Position numbers and translations under genes: made by a program | Shown: positions 1-10,581 of the stretch, in pieces | How the letters are laid out: every line of letters begins with the position of its first letter | How positions within the stretch are numbered: position 1 is the first letter of the stretch | Assembly (NCBI GenBank): GCA_029721435.1 | Contig: CM056576.1 | Span: forward strand, 72,557,876 to 72,621,875 | Reading direction: 5' to 3' | Length of the DNA: 64,000 bases | DNA from: Gymnothorax reevesii | Taxonomy: Eukaryota; Chordata; Actinopteri; Anguilliformes; Muraenidae | The notes under the pieces: model-generated | Database searches by the model: none | Seen by the model: the letters and a program-made list of their open reading frames with translations, nothing else | Told to the model about the DNA's origin: nothing

Positions 1-86
1 ACGCGAAACAAAATTTTCGTAGATTACATTCAAAGTCAATGCAAAGACGTGTATACACGTGTTTTGCGCCCAGTGTGAAAGCAGCT
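1..86 (+). mobile_element. Hairpin-MITE family arm, cut by window edge
   Basis: The segment starts acgcgaaacaaaattttcg and holds attcaaagtcaatgcaaaga, matching the left arm of the hairpin MITE at 21609. It then jumps to gcgcccagtgtgaaagcagc, the family's right terminus. About 20 bases of the left terminus are outside the window. It is either an internally shortened MITE or the left end of a larger element reaching 2466. Confidence 0.7.
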
Positions 87-640
87 AAATAGAGCGCTGG
101 CGAAGAGAAGGCGTTAAACGTGTGGAATACAAGCCAAAGTCTGCTAAGTGCTAGCCGCAGCCAGCTCTCTATTAAGCTCAATAGTGTCTAAAAACGAAAG
201 CCCTGCTGAAGCGCTGGCGTAGCTAACGCGTTTTAATTGTTCATTAGCAGCCTACCTTCATTTTCTTATGTTTTTCAGTGCTCGGTCTGCTCTTCTTTCT
301 CCCCTTTTCCTCGGTGCTACTCTCCTCGAATGGACTTCTGATTTTCGGGATAGCATCTGGCTTGATTTTTGTCCCCCGCCACGCGGAACGCACAAAGCAG
401 CGGAACATGGTATTCACGACCGTCCGTACGTCAGTCCGTACCTCCTGAATCCTTATCAGCGATGGATCTCAAGAATGAATTGACAGATTTTCTTCAGATT
501 TGATGTCAACTTGTATTTGAGTGATACCCCGGCGCCAGTCGATTTTGGTGACCTTTGCGTCACTCTCAAGGTCACAGCGAGAGATTGCTCATTTTGACGC
601 AATTTCACATTTTGTGGCAGTTGACAAAGACACGTTAGTG

Positions 641-886
641 TCAAATACTTGTTCTCATCTTTTTCAGCGCAAACTCGGACCAAAACTCTTTATCCTCGAA
701 GTTGGTATCGTTGAAGTGGTCGTTGCAAATCACACAATTGTCGCTTGGTCCTTGCCATTTTGCCCGAGTCACTTTCACCCGAGATGCCCAAATTTGACTT
801 ATTTTTTCATCTTTTGGAAATCGATGAAGGCTGACTCCTCCTTTGGCTACCTTACTACAACCTGCTACAATGCATCTGGTAGGCAT
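641..886 (-). CDS. THAP-domain ORF (81 aa), transposon-associated
   Basis: The 81-residue product begins MPTRCIVAGC and carries the C2CH signature of a THAP zinc-binding DNA-binding domain. The zinc ligands are Cys5 and Cys10 and, near the end, CNDHF. HRFPKD, a Trp in QIWASRV and AKW are also at their usual places. The domain is full length, but the frame stops straight after it (KKMRTSI). A donor-like GTATTT lies near the stop, so it may be the first exon of a longer protein. THAP domains occur in host regulators and in transposases (P-element-like, ISL2EU and others). The arms of a hairpin transposon family at 1-86 and about 2395-2466 suggest that it belongs to an element (inference). Confidence 0.65.
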   Translation of the reverse strand: MPTRCIVAGCSKVAKGGVSLHRFPKDEKISQIWASRVKVTRAKWQGPSDNCVICNDHFNDTNFEDKEFWSEFALKKMRTSI

Positions 887-2394
887 TTGCTCTGCCGTTT
901 CCTGAAATTTCGCGAGAAAATAACGATTTTCTAAACCTATTGCAGTTTGTGTCCCATAGGCAGTAATAGAAATACGAGCCCCACTGAGCTTGTCTCGTTC
1001 TTTATATGACGTCAGCAGGTTGATTTGTCAATCTCACTGAAGTTGGACCTAATTGTGGGCGGGGCAGAAACTGGCTGAAAATCAAGGTCTGCCATCAGAA
1101 AACAAGCCTCTTGTTCCTTGCACAGTGCACATTACTTTCAACTACCACCAGCACAGGCGTGCAATTGCACAACTTAGATGTTGATTCGTTCCCATGCCTG
1201 CACTAGGCGTGTCAACATCGACATGTGTAAACGATTACACGGATAACAAACCCTAACCATGTAGAAAAATCAATAACCGTGTACACGTCATTTTTTTTCC
1301 CCCTCCTCATTCATTTCTCACCAATACAAATAGTCGCCTATTTTTAGGGGTGATAATGTTCCCTGAAAGCTATAGATAACATTAACTAACAATACACTTA
1401 AATGTTCCCACTAGTGCAGTTATCCGCATACAGATGCATGGGGCGCAATATTACCTTGATGATAAAAAAAAAACAAAACCCTGCAACCACAGCCAGTGTC
1501 ACGCCACTTCAAGAGTAGGCTGCAGAGGACTTGAGAAGAGCGCTTCTCCATGTGCAAATGTCGTGCAGCTGAAAACAAAAACTGTTAATGGCTTGTTGTT
1601 TTAGCCTATATTGTTGCGTGTTGCACATTATATTGTTGGTTGGTGTTCTGTCGGCTTTTCACGACCTGATCACGCATCCTCGCGTCTAAAGAGGAGGAAG
1701 AAAACACATTTTTTTTCGCAAATTTTTGTGAATAGTGAGTCCCCCCCTCTACTTTTTTAACTTTGTGTATATAAAGGTGAAGTTTTTTCCTTTCACTTAG
1801 CTTTACGTTTGCTACTTTTTGAGTTGCTTTCTCTCGCCAATTCCGCATTACTTTTACTATGAGACGCATATTAAAATTCAGACGCAGCTCCCGTTGCGAG
1901 AGAGGGATGCAGTTTGCACTTTAAGTTTAAAAAAAAAAATGTACACAAGTGAGTAATGGCTAAAACAGTGATTAAAAAAGAAGGTTAAACCTTTTTCAGC
2001 TTTCACTTGTCCGTTTTCTTGTCTGTCAAAATGATGGTGGATTTTATTTTCATCTCATTTTACTTTTTGTGGTTATACAGCGCAACTGCGATAGAAAAAG
2101 CTCATAAATCTCCGAACGTGTAACCGGGTACACGTCGGTTAGTAGTCCCATGTACACCTGTAGAAAAAATTGTTAGCGTTGACACCGCTAGCCTGCACAC
2201 AGTGTATCGAACACTACGGAGCCAATTTCAGCTATCTCTGTGAATGAGCAATTCAACTGCATGCTCTGGCAAAAGTGCAGTATGAGTTTGCAGTTTTTCA
2301 AGCTCCTCGCGCTTTTTAAACAGTGGAATACCCCCTCGTAATCTTCCAGATACGCAACACATTGTAGGTGAAACAAATAGCTGACCATTAGTCT
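887..2394. other. No recognised gene
   Basis: This is AT-rich DNA with short frames only. It may be the interior of a decayed transposon between the arms at 1-86 and 2395-2466. I see no transposase motif in it. Confidence 0.5.
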
Positions 2395-2466
2395 CGAGTC
2401 CCGTGGTCCAATGAATGTAATCTGTCGTACGAAAAATTCATTTCGCGTCCAGTGTGAAAGCATCGT
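2395..2466 (+). mobile_element. Second arm of hairpin-MITE family; possible right end of a THAP element
   Basis: The bases caatgaatgtaatctgtcg and cgcgtccagtgtgaaagc match the right arm of the 21609 MITE. With the arm at 1-86 pointing the other way, the two could be terminal inverted repeats of a ~2.47-kb element that contains the THAP ORF. A 91-codon minus-strand frame (2188-2463) starts in this arm; I do not recognise its product. Confidence 0.55.
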
Positions 2467-3059
2467 GAAACGGGGCTAAGGAGTCAGATTGGGAGGCACC
2501 AGTTAGTGAAAACAACAACAGTAATTACATAATATTCAAGTCTATATGTGGCATAAAATGCCCACGTAACGTCTGACGAATTAACGCGTCGTTTTTCGGC
2601 AGAATTTATACGTATTTTCTTGCAGAACTGCTGTCATAACGTCTTACCTCACCAGAATTGTCACGGTAACGTTAGTCATTAAATTGGGATCAGTTGCAGC
2701 TGATATATTTGCAGGCTAACTTTGTTGAGGACCTGTTATGTTTCAACCACTCTGCTGCTTTGCCAGAGAGGCGTGCGACTCGCAAGCGGTGACAGCTGTA
2801 GGCTATTGGAGGGGATGCGGCGACGGATGACAGACAGGAAGCTCGGCAAATCATTTTATTCGGACTGAAGAAAATGATTGGTCAGACTTTTATCAGAAAT
2901 ATATGAGAATTGAATATTGACGAGTTTCAACACTTGGTGGATTTGTTTTACATTTTAGTGTGCCATATGCTCATTAGGAGCATTTTAAGATTACAAAAGA
3001 AAAGCGTAAAAATGGCAGAAAGGTAAGAATTGCTTTAAGATCTGTGGGATTTTCCAATT

Positions 3060-3830
3060 TTTAGCTCACCTGACGATGAAGTCATAGCCTGTTTGTCCGT
3101 CGTTCGTCGTCCGTAAACATCTTCCCCCCCCGAAACCACTGGGCCTATGAAGTTTGGGCCTACCAAAGTTTGTTCAAGGCGTTCTGATCTGATCTCTAAC
3201 ATGGCCATATTGAAAATCACATAATTGGCCATCTGAAAGCTATTTATGCACATATTCAGCTGAAATTTGCTATGTAGTCAGTACGTGGCAAGATGCATCA
3301 CATATCATACGGCTTTTTCCGTATTTCGAATTTTGACCTTGCTTTCACCTTCAACTTTATTCAACCCCTGTGAGTTACATTGAAATCTTTCAAAATCATC
3401 TTCTCCGAAACTACTTGGCCAATGAAGGTGAAACTTGACAGATACCTTCCTGCCTATGAGGACACTAAGTTTTGTTCAAGGCGTTTTGCTCCAATTTCAA
3501 ACATGGCCGCAACGGCGGCCATATTGAAAATCACATAATTGGCCATCTGAAAGCTTTTATTGCACATATTCAGCTGAAATTTGCTATGTAGGTAGTAAGT
3601 AGCAGGATACATCACATATAATACGAGTTTTTCCGTATGTTGAATTTTAACCTTGCTTTGGCCTTCAACTTTGTACGACCCCTCGAAGTTACACTGAAAC
3701 CTTTAAAACTCTTCTTCTCTAAAACTACTAAACCAATGAACCTGAAACTTGACAAGTATCTTCCCACCGATTAGGACACTAAATTTGTTCAAGGCGTTTC
3801 CCTTCAGTGGTCAGGTGAGCTACAGGGCCC
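3060..3830 (+). repeat. Dispersed hairpin/TCCG family member with ~300-bp tandem body units
   Basis: A head with tccgtcgttcgtcgtccgta is followed by about two and a half direct copies of a ~300-bp unit. Each unit has gttcaaggcgtt, a tract reading catggcc/gcggccatattgaaaatc, then aattggccatctgaaagc, and a purine-rich end. Units begin at about 3165 and 3470, and a partial one at about 3785. It closes with gtcaggtgagctacagggcc, echoing the opening gctcacctgac. This is the same general architecture as the loci at 24440 and 51432. Confidence 0.65.
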
Positions 3831-4669
3831 GTGGATTTATTTATTTATTTTTTATTTATTTTTTTGGCACTATTGAAGAGCATTGTAGACATGTATTCGT
3901 CAGTATCCCAAAAATGATTAAAATTCGTGTGATACAGCCATGTCATATGTTTGGTATGACACATGTATAGTACAGCTTTCTCGCGTCATGATTGATCAGA
4001 TTTTATTCAGTGGAAAATTTCAACTAATATCTTCTCTATAGTAATGTTATCAATTTAGCATTAGCTTCCGGCTAATCCTTTTGCCTTGACAAGAATGAGA
4101 AATAAAATCTATTGATCCCAGGATTTATTTTATTGGTTGGCTTATTTTATTAGCACAAGAAGGTGAAACCAGCTGCGGGAAAAAGATCTGTGAAGCGAAA
4201 TGCTACTGCTTTGCATCAAAAATGCTGCATGAGTTCAAAAGGGAGCTGTGATGGTGGGAATCACGTCATCGTTTTCAAAAAAGCCCTTTTGGCTGTCCAC
4301 GTGAAAACGCTGTGTTTTTCAAATTTTCTTTACCTGGAACCCATTTCTAAAAATTTTCCGGCTGCATTTTTGCCATCTTTGTGGACGCAAGGCCCAAAAT
4401 GATTAAATATTTTTGCGTTTTCAAAAAAGTCATTCTCGTGTGGACAGGCCCTGACAATTCTCAAGATCAGAAGGCAGTTTAAGCAGGAAAAGTGCAAAAT
4501 TCAAGGAGGTGACATAACAGCCAAATGGCAACTGAAATGTTTCACAAGTTAGAATGAATGAATGATTTGTAACCTTTGGGTGTTTGGCCTACGGACTGGA
4601 GTTGGTGTAATGTCTTGCAAACAACTCATACAAATAAACAATGCTCACAAATCTGTTTTGTATATGTGC
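3831..4669. other. No recognised gene
   Basis: There is a short ATTT-rich simple stretch at 3835-3865. The rest is AT-rich non-coding sequence without a motif I recognise. Confidence 0.5.
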
Positions 4670-5231
4670 TTCTGTTTTTCACCCCTCAGCCCTCGAGGCT
4701 GACGGGGTATTGCTATCCTTTGTGCGGTTGGGCGGGCGTCTCCAAAAACTTCGACATCGGGCTGAGGGGTATTCTGTGCATTGCACGCCTATTTTTTTAT
4801 TATTTTTTTTTTATCAAGATTCGAGGGCATATTGTTTTGCACTTGTCTCTGTCCGTCCGTCAGTCTGTTTGTCTGTTTGACTGCAGCAGGAGAAGAACTT
4901 TAACGTTGACCATAACTTTTGATTGGTCAGAGATAGGCCTTTGATACTTGACGTGTATCCCTTGTCAGGACACCTTTCGGATAAGGTCATCATTTTTCAC
5001 CTTATGACCATGACCTTGGCATAGGACACATTTTCCAAGAACTTTATCCTTAGCTGTAACTTGCCATTGGTCAGAGAGGGGCCTTTGATGCTTGACATGT
5101 GTATCCCTTGTCACGACACCCTTTGGGTGTGGTCATCATTCCTGCCTTTGACCTTGGCGTAGGACGCATTTTCCAAAAACTTTAACCTTGGCCATAAGTT
5201 TTGATTCGTCAGAGATAGGCCTTTGATACTT
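4670..5231 (+). repeat. Dispersed hairpin/TCCG family member, two or more heads
   Basis: Two CCCC...GGGG hairpin heads (acccctcagccctcgaggct, and a second near 4755-4775) precede gtctctgtccgtccgtcagt at 4845-4865. The body repeats three times in about 110 bases each, with gattggtcagagataggcct and cctttgatacttgacgtgta recurring near 4920, 5065 and 5205. It is interrupted on the right by a Tc1 terminus at 5232. Confidence 0.65.
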
Positions 5232-5711
5232 CCCGTGTACAGCGCCCTCCATAATTATTGGCACCCCTGGTTAAGATGTGTTCTTTAGCTTCTAATAAAT
5301 TCAGTTTTTTTCTAAATAATATAGGACCACACTGGAAAAAAAGAGGAAAATCCAACCTTTAATTCAATTGCATTTACTCAGTGGGGAAAAAATCCAACAT
5401 TAAGAAATAATTCTTTTACATCAAATCATGTGTGCCACAATTATTAGCACCCCTGATGTTAATACTTTGAACAACCCCCTTTTGCCAACAAAACGGCACC
5501 TAATCTTCTATGTTGTTTCACAAGGTGAGAGAATACAGAAAGAGAGGGATCTTCGACCATTCCTCTTTGCCCAATCTCTCTAAATCATCCAGCAACCTGG
5601 GTCCTCTCCTCTGCACTCTCCTCTTCAGCTCATTCCACAGGTTTTCAATGGGGTTGAGGTCTGGGGACTGAGATGGCCATGGGAGGAGCTTGATTCTGTC
5701 TGATGAACCTG
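5232..5711 (-). mobile_element. Tc1-like transposon, 3' end fragment
   Basis: It begins with a Tc1-type terminus, cagcgccctccataattatt. On the minus strand, about 5520-5700 encodes the C-terminal end of a Tc1 transposase: [20 protein letters not shown], then KRRVQRRGP and EEWSKIP. The glutamate of NPIENLW is the final catalytic residue of DD34E. The N-terminal half is missing, cut where another repeat begins at about 5712. Confidence 0.8.
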
Positions 5712-5915
5712 GTTACGTCCGTCTGCTTCTCATTATCACTTCTTAATCATTAAAGGCCACAATATGATTTTGATTGGTCAGTTGGCTGAATAAATGGCTT
5801 GATTGAATGTTAGGCAAAGTACACGGGAAATGATTTAAGGTGAGCTAATTATGCCAAGGCGATGGAGGCTGTCCAACCTCCCTGGTCTTTAGTGGACTTC
5901 AAATCAGTTTTCTTC
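5712..5915 (+). repeat. Unclassified dispersed repeat, copy 1 (copy 2 at 63805)
   Basis: About 200 bases match the last 200 bases of the window: cttcttaatcatta, gctgaataaatggcttgatt, gttaggcaaagtacacggga, gctaattatgccaagg and a closing gtccaacct. The copies are diverged by roughly a fifth of positions. No coding content; class unknown. Confidence 0.7.
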
Positions 5916-6310
5916 CCGGAAGCATTTCAAATGACCGCATTTGGTATGTGTCATAGAAAAGTAAAAAGCAAGAAAGTCTGTCTGCCTCATAGTGGCAGTT
6001 ACTTTTATTGCTCTTAAATTGATCGCGATTAATTAATGCAGCAGCCCTACTTAAAAAGCCATCAACAATCAGTTGTGCAGACTGAGGTTTGCACTTCCTT
6101 ACTGCACGAAGTCAGTCAGATATCCCCTACCGTCTTCCCACAATCAGCCTCGCATCCAATACTGTTCACGTGCACTGAAAATCGTGCACTGTTCGGGCAC
6201 TTGGAGGCCTGGAATTCTGATTGAAATACGAATCGATCGTTGGACCGCCGGCTAGCTTGGTATGCAGAACGAGTTGGGTCAAGTCAAAACCAAACCTGGG
6301 CATCCTGAGT

Positions 6311-7085
6311 CCCGGTGTTCTGACAATTTGTGCTGCTTGTCAAAAAATTCTACCGTAATACAAAGCAATTGTTAAGTCTTTGTTCTCGCCGTAATATTGC
6401 AATATTAATCAGATTAAAGTATTAACTTTATTTGTTAGCTTATTATAACATAAGCAGAAGTTTGTTTGAAGAAATATGCCCATAAACGCCATTATCATCT
6501 AATTTCTGCTTTATCAGGAAAACCAAGCGTGTACATGCAAACATATATACGCTTCCAGGTAGAACGGCACATTTAAAATAAATCTCTCTCTGATTTTTGA
6601 AGATGGTTTAGATATGAGTGAAGAAACAGCCCAAGATTTTAGGTGCGCGCAAGCGCAGAACAGCAAGGTTACACATTTTGATAGGTAGCAAAATTTTACA
6701 GAACACCGGTGTTCTGACTATTTCTGCTGCATTGTCAAAGTGCTACCATAATGCAAAGTAATCGTAAAGTATTTCTTTTCTCCTTAATATTGCAGTATGA
6801 ATCAGTCTATAGTAGTAATTTTATTTGCTAGCTTCTTATAACATAAGCAGATGTTACGTGTTGGACAACTTTGTTCAAAAAGATACACGCCATTATCATC
6901 TAATTTCTGCATTTTAAGAAACCCCAGCCTGTACATGCAAATATATACGCTTACAAGTCAAAAGATGCACTGAAAAAAAAAAAATGCGTTCTCATGATTT
7001 AAGAGCCCAAGATTTACAGTCTGCATAAGCGCAGAACCGTGAGGTAGCATATTTTGTTAGGTTGCGAAAATTGACAGAACACCGG
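6311..7085 (+). repeat. Tandem duplication of a ~390-bp unit
   Basis: Copy 1 (about 6311-6705) and copy 2 (about 6706-7085) both start ccggtgttctgac and share cgccattatcatctaatttc, gcttcttataacataagcag or a close variant, tgtacatgcaaa and atatatacgctt. Each ends with agcgcagaac and acagaacaccgg. The unit edges form the short inverted pair ccggtgttctg/cagaacaccgg, so the unit may be a transposon-like element inserted next to itself. No coding content seen. Confidence 0.75.
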
Positions 7086-8492
7086 CAGTCCGGCCCATGC
7101 ATAAAATTTGGATGCACGGTCGGTTGCGTTACACAAACATTGCTGTGCTCTGCGCGTGACTAATCACCCTGTTTCAAATTGAACGATGGAGGGTTCCAGC
7201 TTTGTTGCTTTGTGTTCTTTCAAGTTTTGACAGAGAAAATTATGTAATTCATGAGCAGAGAATTCTTGAGGGACAGTCACCCATCACTCAGCTTGAGATG
7301 TTAGAGACTAATACAACATGTTACACTCACTGCAGGCTTCAATTCAAGTTCTTGTATCTGTACATGTAGATGTTTGAACTTATTTTTACCTTTTGAGTCA
7401 GGTGAATCCCTAGTCTGGTGGAAAACCTTGCTTTTCATTATTAAAAGAAATGATAGAACAAATGGTTGAATCATACTTCGGCCTTTATTTCCTAAACTAA
7501 TCACATAGTCATATGCATGAAAATGAGAACTGGTGGCCAGCCTCAGCCTCTCCTGTTGCTGAACAGTCTCCAATGAACTTGGCACAAGATGAATAGGTTG
7601 TGGCCTTGACTGAGCTTCATCTCCCTTGCCCTATCCATCATGTCCCAGGGCTGTCCATGTAGGCTTCCTTGTCTGGAATGGATTCTTCCTCAAGGCAAGG
7701 AGATAACCAGGCCAAAGTAGCAGTGTAATGTTGAAAAACTGTCCTTTCGCTTGCCCTGGGTCCTGTTGTTCTCCCAAGGGGTGGTGGCTACGGATGAGAA
7801 AAAGTGGCTTTAAAAAAAACTGGTTTGGAGAAAAATTAAGTGGCTACTAAATAAATGATTTGGCTAAACAGGTTGGCTGCAAAATAAAAAAGCCAGAGGA
7901 AGCCCTAAAATACGTACTTTCCATTGGCTTCTCATTTTTTGTATATGGGTAGATTTGGTAGAGAGGATGAACTGATTAGATTTTGGGTTAGTATTGTTAT
8001 GGCCCCAATTTGTTATTACATTTAAAACAACAGCAAGGGATGACACACAGTTTTAAAAAACTTAAACACATTTAATTCACAGACAAAGACTAACACTATC
8101 CTACACTACTGACCAAGATTAATTATGTACAAAACATAAATATTTACAATCCCTTTTTGGGGGGGTGGCTTGGTGATGTCCTGGATGATGGAAATGCTCA
8201 AACACAGGCAAAGAAATCCACAAAAGAAACGTCACAGGTCTTGAACAGAATGGCAGGTCTGGTCATCTTCTTGCAATTTCTCCTACTACTTTACTGTCTC
8301 AATTCTTTTCCTTATATACTCTTTTGCAGACCCCACCCACATTTAGACCTCTTTTTTTTAATTTTCTGAGACTTGCCCCAGACATGTCCAGGACATGTCT
8401 AAACATGACTCCAGTCTGAGCTTAACAAAAAAAAGGTAAATACTGCCATCTAGTGGCCTATATTCACATTACAGTATGCACTGGTCTGTTTG
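7086..8492. other. No recognised gene
   Basis: A 94-codon minus-strand frame (7301-7585, MPSSLETVQQQERL...) shows no domain I know. The stretch near 8100-8470 has homopolymer runs and looks repetitive. I see no splice-flanked conserved exon. Confidence 0.4.
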
Positions 8493-8507
8493 CCACCAGG
8501 TGGCGCT
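8493..8507 (+). promoter_or_regulatory. CTCF-like motif
   Basis: The bases ccaccaggtggcgct fit the CTCF core consensus CCASYAGRKGGCRS at every position. A motif this short occurs often by chance, and the surroundings look repeat-derived, so function is unproven. Confidence 0.3.
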
Positions 8508-8679
8508 ATATATAGGAAAAATCTGTGTTTTTTTTTTTTTTGTTTTTTTTTTAAACCCTATCTCTGGAACAATTACTTACACAGACCTCATTGTTGGTCT
8601 AGTTCTGTCAAGGATATTACCCTGTGGGCTTAAGAACACCTTGGAAAACCATCGTCCGTTAACACAGTTCTTCACTACA

Positions 8680-8945
8680 TCTATAAGTGCAAGTTAAAAC
8701 TCTACCATGCAAGGCCATATATTAACAACATCCAGAAACGCCGCCGGGTTCTCTGGGCCCGAGCTCATCTGAGGATGGACTGACAAAGTGTACTGTGGTC
8801 TGACAAGTCCACATTTCAAATTGTTCCTGGAAATCCTCTGGGATAAAGAGGAAAAGGACCCTCCAGATTATCTGGCCAAAGTTCAAAAGCCAGCATCTGT
8901 GATTGTATGGGGATATGTTGGTGCCCATGGCATGTGCAAATTGAG
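8680..8945 (+). mobile_element. Tc1-like transposase fragment (central part)
   Basis: The + strand reads as a broken piece of a Tc1 transposase: NIQKRRR, LWARAHLR, a damaged LWSDESTF region, then EEKDPPDY and KVQKPASVIVWG ending in AHGM. It needs several frame changes. It holds the first catalytic Asp region that is deleted from the same-family copy at 27072-28200. Confidence 0.75.
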
Positions 8946-9383
8946 CTTTGTTTTTGAGTTATAGCACGATTTGACTACCACGATAGCTGCTGCAAGCAAT
9001 CTAGACTTTAATGAAGAAAAAGCTCTTCACAATCATTCACTTTACAACTTGTGTGCTGTGATTTATATCACAGCAACAGTTACTCCCGATGGCAGAACAT
9101 GACAAACAGAGCACAGTGCCGACAATGATTCATGTAGACACACGTTGCGCACTGTGTTAAATAGCTACAGCACTGCATGGATTTTCAAACTTACTGCTGT
9201 ATGAACTTAAAAAAACATGACAAATGATTTCTCCCCCCACACAGTAACAGTGTGCAAATGAACAATGCTTTCAGTCATTGCTGGGCTTCACTAAGCTTAA
9301 CGACCACAGTCTCGCAAAGTGGTCCTACGAAGCTGCTTATCAACTTATGTCAACCGGCCACTGGTGGGTAAATACTTGAGAAT

Positions 9384-9982
9384 AGCCATGTTTCCATCCA
9401 CACGTTCTTATGCAAATTAAGTCATATCGAATAAAAAATGCCTTATGGAAACAGTGAAATTTAACTTGATTTTCAGGATATTGACATTAAGTTTATACAT
9501 GGTTGATCTCATCAGATTTTCTTCTTGATTGGTAAAGGGTTTATGTGATAACTGCTGATGGAAACGTTATTTGCCGTATAAATCTGCGACTGCATCGTGA
9601 CAGTGTTTTGATGCCGTTGTTGCCTTCTGATAATGATTTGCATGTTGCTAATAGCTGGCACATAATTGCATAAGTTGTAATAGAGCTTATCATTTGTAGG
9701 GGACACGATCCATTATTGCTAACGAGTTAATTTTGTTGCCTACCACACTACTTCAGTTCACTCGAAGATTCTGCTATTCAGTGCAAAAATGAATGGAAAC
9801 AACTTCAAATCTCAGAAATCTATTCGATACACTGATTTGATCGCATAGCAGCAAGTGACGTCATTACGCACAAGTTTTTATTCACTTCAATGCTGTAAGG
9901 TAGAAATGCATTTTCACTGCCTTTATTCGCATGAATATTTTTGGCAAACTTATTTGATTGACAAGTGGATGGAAACATAGCT
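9384..9982. mobile_element. MITE with ~18-bp terminal inverted repeats
   Basis: The left end agccatgtttccatccac and the right end gtggatggaaacatagct are inverted copies with one difference. The interior is AT-rich with no coding frame. The length is about 599 bp. No clear target duplication is visible. Class not assigned. Confidence 0.75.
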
Positions 9983-10039
9983 CATGTCAAGCATAGATGC
10001 ACAGCTAGGGCACTCTGACATGTCCACACAGAATTTTAC

Positions 10040-10414
10040 AGCTTCATTAAGGGACATACTTGTCACTGCTGTAAGCACCAAGGCATCAGCACCTTTGGTG
10101 CTTTCATTACTGTAGTATGATTGTTCAGTGATTGTATAATGGTTGTTTGTTGGCTGTTGTGTGTTTGGGAAGATGGTTGTTTATAATGTGCTGTTTTGGG
10201 TGAGTAATGTTTATAAAACTGCTGCATAATGGTCGTTGACTGGCTTAGCAAGTGTTGTCTAATGGTAATCACTTCACAGTGCTTTATTGATTGTTCTTGA
10301 GCTCTGTGCCAGTTGTGTGAAAGTTGAGTGATGGTTGTGTGATGGTCTTGAAATGTTTGTGTGGTTTATGTTAAGCTGTGTGAAGGTTGTTTTATGGTTG
10401 TGTGATGGTTTCAG
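10040..10414 (+). repeat. G/T-rich low-complexity intron end before the first visible exon
   Basis: Irregular repeats of gttgtgtgatggttgt and close variants fill the 350 bases up to the acceptor at 10414. The T-rich part directly upstream of tttcag can serve as the pyrimidine tract. No gene. Confidence 0.55.
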
Positions 10415-10541
10415 GAGAACATGGACATGTACTCGCGGGTGAAGAGGCGGAGGAAGTCTCTTCGACGGAATGCATACGGCATGCAGACGCACCACAAGGT
10501 GATGAGCAAAGGAGAGGGAGATGAAGAGGAAGGAACTGAAG
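10415..10541 (+). CDS. atad2b: atad2b exon (first visible): basic N-terminal block
   Basis: This exon encodes residues 1-42 of the visible product plus one base of the next codon. It starts ENMDMYSRVKRRRKS, a conserved ATAD2/ATAD2B block that resembles a nuclear localisation signal (KRRRKSLRR). The acceptor is tttcag at 10409-10414 and the donor is g|gtatct at 10542. The exon begins in phase 0, as expected after the conserved WTDTEF segment of the previous exon, which I could not find upstream. The glutamate-rich end (EGDEEEGTEG) leads into the acidic exon at 22808. A pyrimidine-rich minisatellite starts about 40 bp after the donor. Confidence 0.92.
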
Positions 10542-10581
10542 GTATCTGTCCATACCTCCTGCCCCTCCTCCTCCCCCCCCC

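Noticed and set aside
2188..2463. 91-codon minus-strand frame as a transposase
   Set aside because: It begins in the MITE arm but shows no catalytic or DNA-binding motif that I recognise.
1..10414. Upstream atad2b exon encoding the conserved WTDTEF segment
   Set aside because: I searched for this segment with a phase-0 donor and did not find it; it may lie left of the window.
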